Shown: piece by piece, positions 56,882-64,000 of the stretch
How the letters are laid out: each line of letters opens with the position of its first letter
How positions within the stretch are numbered: position 1 is the first letter of the stretch
Assembly: GCA_911728455.2 (NCBI GenBank)
Contig: OU452227.1
Coordinates: 13,098,110 to 13,162,109 of the forward strand
Direction of reading: 5' to 3'
DNA length: 64,000 nt
DNA from: Marthasterias glacialis
Taxonomy: Eukaryota; Echinodermata; Asteroidea; Forcipulatida; Asteriidae
Translations under genes and position numbers: made by a program
Notes under the pieces: model-generated
Seen by the model: the letters and a program-made list of their open reading frames with translations, nothing else
What the model was told of the DNA's origin: nothing
The model's database searches: none

Positions 56882-57073
56882 ACAATACAACTGCAAGGTG
56901 ACGTTACTGCTGTATCTCCTAAGGATCCATGTCGCCCACTTTGTCTGTTGAGTGTTATTAGTGAGGCAGCACCTTAGTCACCAGTGTCATTTCCTCAGCA
57001 AGACCTGAATGAACATACCTAGGGAGAGACAAACATCCTGAATGGAGGGCTGATGTGTATTGACTGAAAAGAG
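56882..57073 (+). other. Exon-like block E6, copy 1
   Basis: About 190 bases between CTTTTTTTTTACAG and GTACAA. It carries CCCACTTTGTCTGTTGAG, GACCTGAATGAACATACCTA and GAGAGACAAAC, all repeated at 60426-60604. No long open frame, so it is probably untranslated if transcribed. Confidence 0.4.
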
Positions 57074-57106
57074 GTACAAATTAACCTTTTTTTGTAGGAT
57101 GCAACT

Positions 57107-57636
57107 TTAACCAGTTGCTGCCGGGATTCTTTTTTGTCCCGTCCCCCTGGTGGGATTCTTTTGACGGAATTGCAGGTATATTTTTTCTTTGAGGGTACCG
57201 CTGGCACAAAGAAACCCTGTCTTGACAATGCCTCTTTGTTGGATTCTCTGTTTTGTTGCTCAACGGAGAAAATGTCAAATTCACACAGCGTGAATTGTAA
57301 AACATTGGTCTTTACCTACAGCATAGGAGTGGAACTAAACCTGGAACCATGGCTTGATTTGTCGGCTCACTTTGACTTACCTCCATTCAGCCGAAATACA
57401 ATGAATGAACAATGGTGGAAGCCTCTTGGTGCCTCATAATCCCCTTCTTGGAACAAAAGCACAAAGGTCTATAATCAGGGATTACACAAAAACCGCCTCT
57501 GAATGGCAAGTTGAATGACCGGGCAACCTTTGCTCCGGTGGTCCGAAATTACATAAAGGTGTCGCAAGACAACCTCCGTTTCCAGGCAGGGAAAACGTTT
57601 GCGATGATTCAGGTCATTCGGTTTCAACTTGCTAAG
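57107..57636 (+). mobile_element. TTAA-flanked MITE, copy 2
   Basis: Begins TTAACCAGTTGCTGCCGGGA directly after block E6. The body matches copies at 42418 and 59123. The right end is degraded (TTTCAACTTGCTAAG). Confidence 0.65.
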
Positions 57637-58204
57637 AAAGAACAAGTTATAAGTGCAACATATTGTCTTTTCAAGAAATGAATACATGAAGGCTCTACCT
57701 GGTAATTGAAGCTGAGCTAAATTTTCTAATGTATAGTTTCACTACATTGGCAAAAAAAATGTCCACTAACTATAATTTGAAATATAGAGCAGTAGTAAAA
57801 CTAATAGTTTTTAATGTCAGGAAATGGTTGGTCAATAATTTGCTTAAAAATTACGTTGGGTATGCAAAGACGTATAAAGGATGAAACTGCAATTTTAAGA
57901 CAGAATTTTGAGAATTAGACAATCTTTGTGATGTTCAACAAGAGTCAGTCATGTAAAGCCAAGAATATGCAGCAAGTATAGAACAGGAAAAAGATTTCAG
58001 TCAATTTTTTAACAAATTTGAACCCTTCCTATTGAATTAAAATCTTCTAAAAAATAATGCAGGCAAAACATGGGCCAAGGATTAAATTTGATATTGTTAC
58101 AGTTATGTTGGTCTAAAGTTTATTTTGTCTGATGAAACATAAGATTGATTATCACACAAAGAGGTAATGTGTATTTTATTACAGAAAATATCTCTCCCCA
58201 ATAA

Positions 58205-58304
58205 CCTTAGGCTGAAATTACATAAAGGCGTCCAAAAATGATCTCCGTTTCCAGGCAGGGGAAACATTTGCGTGTATTCACACCATCCGGTTTCAACTGG
58301 TTAA
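58205..58304 (+). mobile_element. TTAA-flanked MITE, right-end fragment
   Basis: TTACATAAAGGCGTCC, then CCGTTTCCAGGCAGGGGAAA, ending CAACTGGTTAA. It matches the right 100 bases of the 57.1 kb copy. Confidence 0.6.
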
Positions 58305-58347
58305 GGAACAAAAAAATGGTGTAAGAAATTATGTTATATTTTTACAG

Positions 58348-58530
58348 TTATAAAGCTTGAAGCAAGTGACAACCTCTACTAAACTGTACGCCAGCATCAC
58401 AGCATGGTGACTCAGGTACCCATTGTAGCCTACTGGGTGATGTCAACCAGGTTTTCACTTTGTCATCTCCACAGCTAGAGCAACACAGTTGTGCAAGGAC
58501 AATATGTCTGCAAAATATTAACATTCAGTT
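58348..58530 (+). other. Exon-like block E7, copy 1
   Basis: Acceptor-like TATATTTTTACAG, then AAGCTTGAAGCAAGTG and CCCATTGTAGCCTACTG, repeated at 61272-61426. A second acceptor-like CATCTCCACAG lies inside near 58465. No open frame stands out. Confidence 0.35.
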
Positions 58531-59122
58531 TCTATAAGACTACTGTAGAATGCAACTATCTGTACAAAATGTTTACAAAAACAAATACTCATAAGTTTTG
58601 AAGTTTGTCCAAAAGTAAAAGTATCTCCATTGAGTAGATCATACATGCTGAAACCAAATGTTTAAACGTCATATATTTTTTTTTTTAATTCAGCAGCCGG
58701 CTGAAATAAGTTATGAATTACACACAAGCACTGGATTTGTTTGTTATTTGATTTAGTTTTGGCTGTTGAATCAAAAACATATTGGTTTTTGTAACCAAGC
58801 AACAGCGATTAACACAAAGTGAAAAAAAAAACTTACAATGACTACATTCATTCACAAAGCCTGAAGATGGAAGGCAAACTAAATTAAGAGTTGATTTGGA
58901 AACATCAAAGGTACATGAAACACCTAACTGTACTTTACACATGTCATTCCTACAATGTGATTTAAACGTAATACTTTCAGTGTCTCACTGTAATCCTTGC
59001 AGGTCTTGCTTCCTGTTTCCAGTAGTTATAAATTTTTTTTCTGGATATTTCTGTCTTAAGTTCAGTCTCAGAATGCTAGGTTTTGATTTTGGTTTTAGAT
59101 TTTTACATCTTAACTAGGACAC

Positions 59123-59755
59123 TTAACCAGTTGCCGCCTGGGATCTTCTGTTTTTTTCATCTGCCTGCCAAACTATTTTGTCAGAATTGCCGGAATCATT
59201 TTTCTATGAGAGAACTGCTAGCAAAAACAAACCCTAACTTGACAAAGCCAAGAGAACAAAGATTGTCTTTGTTTATCAAGCATTTTGTTTTCTCAACTGA
59301 GAAAATGTCAAATTCACACACTGAGAAATACAAAACTGGCCGTAATGGGATATGTTTGGTACTAAACCCGGAACCATGGCTTGATTCCCGGTTCCCTCAG
59401 ACAGGTCCATTGAGCTGAAATAAAATGAATAAACACTGGTGGAAGCCTCTTGATATCTCATAATCCTCTTCTTGGAACAAAAGAAAAAGGTTTGGAACCT
59501 GGGATTACACAAAACTGTTCCAGACCACTTTTTGTCTTTGCCTGTGTGACAAGTGAGATGCGTACCCCCACCTTATTTTTTTTAAACGAAGCATCAGACG
59601 GTGTTTGCGTGGTCTGTGCATGCTTAGCAGTAGAATGTCTTGGCATCCTTGGCTCCCGTATTCTAATTTTACACAATGTTATCTTTATACCACTTCCGTT
59701 ACCAGGCAGGGGAAATGTTTTCGTGTATACACCTCATCTTGCAGCTACTGGTTAA
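59123..59755 (+). mobile_element. TTAA-flanked MITE, copy 3 (both ends kept)
   Basis: TTAACCAGTTGCCGCC at the left and GCAGCTACTGGTTAA at the right, with TTAA at both boundaries (59123-59126 and 59752-59755). TTAA target and a CCAG/CTGG terminus fit piggyBac-type ends; no transposase is seen. Confidence 0.7.
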
Positions 59756-59838
59756 GATAACATACTATCGCATCTTGTCTTTGGGTTCAATTTGATTCTT
59801 TGTTACCATCACCTTATCTTTATCCTTTATCTTTACAG

Positions 59839-59918
59839 CTGCTGCTGGACAGAATCTTGAGTCATCATGAAACTTTGAGCTAGCTGAGGAAGATGCCAAG
59901 CATCAAGAGTCTATTTAG
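59839..59918 (+). CDS. Possible last coding exon of the short spliced gene
   Basis: After TTATCTTTACAG the frame from 53832 continues for 14 codons (LLLDRILSHHETLS) and ends with TAG at 59881-59883. The block then ends at TTTAG then GTAATT, so the transcript would continue into further exons as 3' untranslated sequence. The long intron (6 kb) is filled with MITEs and the first E6/E7 blocks. Confidence 0.4.
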
Positions 59919-60425
59919 GTAATTTTACAGAGTATACTAAAGACTTTGGTAGAATGAAGCCATGACCAATTGTATTTTAATCTAAAAAATACTTACTTAG
60001 ATGTCTTACATTTTGAGTTTTTACTTCACTCAATGTTTTTAGAATTGAGCCTCAAATATGATATGATAGCAACCTACAGCTCTGCTAAAAGTTACGTTTG
60101 TTAATAATGTTGTAGATACTCATGCTCAGTCCTCTTAGGAGGCAAGATAAACAAAACTGAAGTAAAACATATTTTTCAAAATCCATTACTAAGCATTTCA
60201 TACCAAATATTTGTATGACGAGTGGATACAGGTACAAAATATAAACACCAAGAATACTTTCAGATTCGTAAAATTGGTATGGGGTTTGAGAAACTTGTAA
60301 GCAATACCATTTACTTCAAGAAATATAAAAATAATGTTCTTTATTTTGTTCAATCAGAAACATTAATTATATACATTGTTTATTAAAACAAGACTAATGC
60401 ATGAAATAACTGCTTTACTTTACAG

Positions 60426-60604
60426 ACAATGCAGCTGCAAGGTGACATTACAACTACATCTCCTTAGCATCCATTTCACCCACTTTGTCTAGTGAGTTTT
60501 ATTAGCGAGGCAGCCCCTAAGCCACCAGTCTCATTTATTCATCAGGACCTGAATGAACATACCTATGGAGAGACAAACTATACTGGATGGAGGGCTGAAA
60601 AGAG
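60426..60604 (+). other. Exon-like block E6, copy 2
   Basis: Bounded by CTTTACTTTACAG and GTACTAA. It lies 3.5 kb after copy 1 in the same order with block E7, so about 1.6 kb or more of the locus was duplicated. Confidence 0.4.
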
Positions 60605-61271
60605 GTACTAAAGCATCTTTCTTCAGTGGGATTTGAAACTTTACATGGTGGATATAGAAACTTAGTGAGGTTTGCAGAGACACCATGTACATAAAACTAT
60701 CCTTATAGGAGTTTGAAAAAAGAACGAGTGGTTTGACTACTCAACATTTCGATCAGCATGCTCTAATCATCTTCAGTAGAAAGGTCACCTTCAGCTTTCT
60801 TTACAAAAACTTTTATAGGATGCAAGATCAAGAAAAGTAGAAGTTGAACCAAAACGTATCTGAGATCTAGAAAGTCTGTTGCCTTCTCTGAAGTTATATG
60901 TGCAGTAGAATGTGTTTTCAGGAGTTTAGTACATGTAGGCTATACCTGGTAATTAAAGCAGAACTTAAACTTCAAATATGGTTTCAGTCCGTCGGCAATT
61001 CTTTTTTAAAAACGAAAATAAATTTGAATACATAGCAGTATAGTATGACTGAGTTTACGTGTCAAGAAATGGTTAGGCAATTATTTGATTGGAGTTACAT
61101 TGGAATTGCAAAGATGTTTATAGGATGCAACCAAAATCAATCCTCATTTTAAGATAAAATGTAAAAAGCCAAGTACCTGCAATAAAATTTTGAAGCTATT
61201 TCATTTTCAGGTTTCAACAGTTGTTTATTTAGGAACAAAATACTAATGTAAGAAATTATTATATATTGCAG
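60605..61271 (+). other. Intron-like stretch of the second E6-E7 duplicate
   Basis: Similarity to 57640-58340 is seen in patches (GGTCAATAATTTG-like, TAATTAAAGCAG-like). No gene or mobile element is recognised. The MITE present at 57.1 kb is missing here. Confidence 0.4.
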
Positions 61272-61426
61272 AGGAAAAAACCTTGAAGCAAGCGTCAACC
61301 TTTACTTAACTATGCACCAGCATCAAAGCATGACGATTCGGGCACCCATTGTAGCCTACTGCGTGATGTTAGCCAGGTTTTCAGTTTTCATCTCTACAGC
61401 AAGGACAGCAGGTCATCAAAAAAAAG
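61272..61426 (+). other. Exon-like block E7, copy 2
   Basis: Between TATATATTGCAG and AAAAG then GTAAATT. It shares CCTTGAAGCAAGxGxCAACC and the CCCATTGTAGCCTACTG phrase with copy 1. Confidence 0.35.
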
Positions 61427-61429
61427 GTA

Positions 61430-62102
61430 AATTAAGTTTGTATAAGAAGGTGTCTGTAGAATGCAATTTTTGTATCTCCACAAAATGTTAACGATTAACA
61501 ATTCTGCTAAGTTTTGGCATTTGCGCAAAAGTAAAAGTATCTCCATGAATTGAGTAGATCATACATGCTGAAACCAAAGATTTAAACAGCATATATTTTG
61601 TTGATCAATTGGCTGATACAGTCTTTTATTGTTTGTTTGCCAGTTATTGGTTTTAGTTTTGGTTGTACTAAAACATATTGGCTTTTGTAATCAAGCAATA
61701 GGTAAAGCAAAGTAAAAAGTATCCCAAAATGTTGTTGTTGTTACTATCTACAGTCATTAATAAAACTTGTAGATGGAAGGAAACATTGCCACAAATCTGA
61801 GAGTTGGTTTTGAAACACCAATGGTACATAAAACACCTAACTGTACCTTACATTTTGATCGTGCAATTAAAATATAATGCTTTAGTGTGAATTTTGCTAT
61901 GGAAATTTATACTTGCATTCAGGCAAAATGAGTATCATTTATTTTGTAAGAATTTAGGATAAGGAGAGAAATTGTAAAAAAAAAAAATCAGGAAACAATA
62001 ATGTCTTTAAACATGTCAACCACAAACACTGTAAAGAACAAATGATACCATCCAGCACTTTGGGAGGGCATCTTCACCAGTTTTTAATCACCCTTGCAAG
62101 CG
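61430..62102. other. Gene-free stretch
   Basis: Collinear in patches with 58530-58990 (GAGTAGATCATACATGCTGA; AACTGTAC). It therefore extends the E6-E7 duplicate to about 61870. Nothing further is seen. Confidence 0.4.
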
Positions 62103-62110
62103 ATTTTGCA

Positions 62111-62847
62111 CAGTGGCGTAGCGAAGGCACTTTCTTTGGAAGGGTGTGGCAGCCTAAATTTGCCGACTGACATTATGAAATCAAAAAAGCACAATGACAT
62201 GGGACTCACCAACTTGTTGGGGTTGGGGGGCATAGCACCTGAGCGCTCATAAGGTTTTTCTGTGATTCGAAGGTTTAAAATGGCCCTCAGATGCCGATCA
62301 TTAGATGACTCATATTTGAAATGCAAGCTTTGAAAACTAATTTTTTTTTTGCGAATCCCCTGTTGGAGTACATGTATATTAACACTAATTCTAGTGGGGG
62401 TCCAGGGGGCGAAGCGTGTTTTTAGGGCTGAGGAGGACCGTCAAGTTGCCGAAAAAAGATGTTTAATTTTGAAATTCAAACTTTGAATACTTTGGACTCG
62501 AGACATATCCACTACTGTTGGAGTTTTATAGGAACATCAATTGTTATGGGGGTATTTTGCCCCTGGATGCTCTACGGCTTTTAGTATTTTCAGAGCGTAG
62601 ATTTCCGCACGTTGCCGAGAATATTGAATTAGGTAATTCAAAGTTTGACTTAACACACCACAAGGATTAAACTAAAATTTTCAGTCGGCAAATCTCTTGG
62701 CTTGCCAAATGAACTTGTGTTCAGCCCGAGCCATTACTCTGGTAAGTTTGGTGCTCAATTTGCTGACTGTGGCTCTGAATGCAGACTTAGGAAAAATATT
62801 GGGGGGGTGTCACACCCCTACACCCCCTCCAGTTCGCTACACTGCTG
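62111..62847. mobile_element. Non-autonomous hAT element with exact 8-bp target duplication
   Basis: Ends CAGTGGCGTAGCGAAGG and AGTTCGCTACACTGCTG, typical hAT termini. ATTTTGCA flanks both sides (62103-62110 and 62848-62855). 737 bases with G-rich tracts near the right end (GGGGGGGTGTCACACCCC is itself palindromic). No transposase. Confidence 0.85.
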
Positions 62848-63294
62848 ATTTTGCACATTGAAATTGTTGGATTTCATACAATTTATATTTTGTAAACTTA
62901 ACCTTTCAGAGCCAGAGATGTAGCTACTTGTTCCCTGAAATCAAGTGGAAGAGAAGGAATCACCTCAACAGACATCTGAAGGCTACAGGGTATAAAGGAG
63001 AGCACTGCGCTGAAATCTTGAATGCTACAGTGTGTGAAAGAGAGCAACGTGTATGAAAACATGTGTCATCCTTTTGCAATTTGTTTTCTTCAATTCTGTA
63101 AGATAATGTAGATGTGTTAGTTTGATGTTCTTCTGTTATTGTAGTATATCTAGATGTGTTAGTTTGATGTTTTTCTGTAATCGTCGTATAGTGGGCTGTT
63201 TTTGCAGCACTGTACAGCTAGTATCTTGTAAAAAAGTACACCATTGCAAGCAAGCACATACACATTTTTGAACTTGGAGATCTTATTAGAGTTG

Positions 63295-64000
63295 TGGAGG
63301 TTCAATTGGTTGTGCGAAGATTTGATCGGTTGTGCGGAGATTCGATTAGTTGTGTGGAGATTCGATTGGTTGTGCGGAGACTCAATTTAATCAGAATTGT
63401 GCGGCGAAATCACGGAAAATTCTGACTTGCCAAAGGGACTTGGACACTTGCACATGGCTTGTGGGGTTCCACTTCCGGCCAGGGTAACAGCTGGTGGTTG
63501 ATCTTAAAGTTGCATCAAGAGTCCTCAGTGACGGTTGGTGTTATCACAATCATGGTTGGCCAAACGGGAGCAGTCCCTGGTCTAGGCCGTGGGGCCAGGG
63601 ACGGCGTTAGTACGTTGAGGGGACTGCCCTGGTTCTCGGGGTGGCGGACCGGACGCTTCGAAAGGAGTATGAAGGCCCCTAAGATACGGAAAGCGTTGTG
63701 GTGCGGAGATTCAATTGGTGGTGCAGAGATTCAATTTTTTTCGGAATTGTGCGGCGAAATCACGGAAAATTCCGACTTGCCAAAGGGACCTGGACACTTG
63801 CACGTGGCTTGTGGGGTTCCACTTCCGGCCAGGGTAATAGCTGGTGGTTGATCTTAAAGGTGCATCATGCTTCCTCATACCCCATGAGATGGTATTGGTG
63901 TTATCACAATCATGGTTGGCCGAACGGGAGTAGTCCCTGGTCTAGGCCGTGGGGCCAGGGACCGCGTTAGTACGTTGAGGGGACTGCCCTGGTTCTCGGG
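63295..64000 (+). repeat. Tandem repeat, 350-bp period, running off the window
   Basis: GAATTGTGCGGCGAAATCAC occurs at 63394 and 63744, and the following 250 bases repeat with few changes up to CTGCCCTGGTTCTCGGG at the window edge. Before it, GTTGTGCGGAGATTCGATTG is reiterated four times (63309-63390) in shorter steps. GC-rich compared with the rest. Not 5S rRNA or a tRNA that I can recognise. Confidence 0.85.

Overview
The window is about 64 kb of AT-rich, intron- and transposon-filled animal DNA. Abundant motifs of the type GTAGGCCTACATGTA, several Jockey-superfamily LINEs, tRNA-derived SINEs and hAT-like repeats suggest a marine invertebrate, most likely a deuterostome such as an echinoderm. 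That assignment is inference from sequence style. I found no complete, recognisable host protein-coding gene, no rRNA gene, no CRISPR and no free-standing tRNA gene.

Left part (1-12.5 kb): the best preserved object is a young tyrosine-recombinase-group (Ngaro-like) retroelement at 782-7216. It has a split-direct-repeat layout (A1 - ORFs - B1A2 - B2), a gag-like ORF1, and an ORF2 that joins reverse transcriptase, RNase H and an SGNH hydrolase. No recombinase part was recognised. A decayed relative lies at about 10.83-12.49 kb. Between them are small inverted-repeat elements, a long hairpin and a three-copy tandem repeat.

Middle (12.8-33.1 kb): three head-to-tail segmental copies (about 8.2, 7.7 and 4.5 kb). 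Copies 1 and 2 share a LINE inserted at the same base inside an older LINE fragment and share two of its stop codons. Copy 3 keeps the empty site. SINEs inserted separately in copies 1 and 3.

Right of the middle (33.4-49 kb): two more LINE remnants, copies of a TIR family, an hAT-like element that encloses an 11 x 102 bp satellite, a 6 x 59 bp satellite, a histone-type stem-loop without a histone gene, and TTAA-flanked MITEs.

Throughout 9.9-45 kb there are fourteen splice-site-bounded cassettes of 90-116 bp. They are related to each other, each is flanked by AG and GT, and each is built round a core that folds into a hairpin. Stem substitutions often keep pairing. They are interrupted by stops in the best shared reading frame. 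They look like exons of a long non-coding or decayed transcript that was repeatedly duplicated. This is the part most worth following up.

Right end (50-64 kb): three exon-like blocks (50.5, 53.7 and 59.8 kb) join in one open frame into a short unrecognised protein ending in a stop. They are followed by a second, duplicated set of exon-like blocks (56.9/60.4 kb and 58.3/61.3 kb), hAT-like non-autonomous elements and, at the edge, a 350 bp tandem repeat that continues beyond the window.
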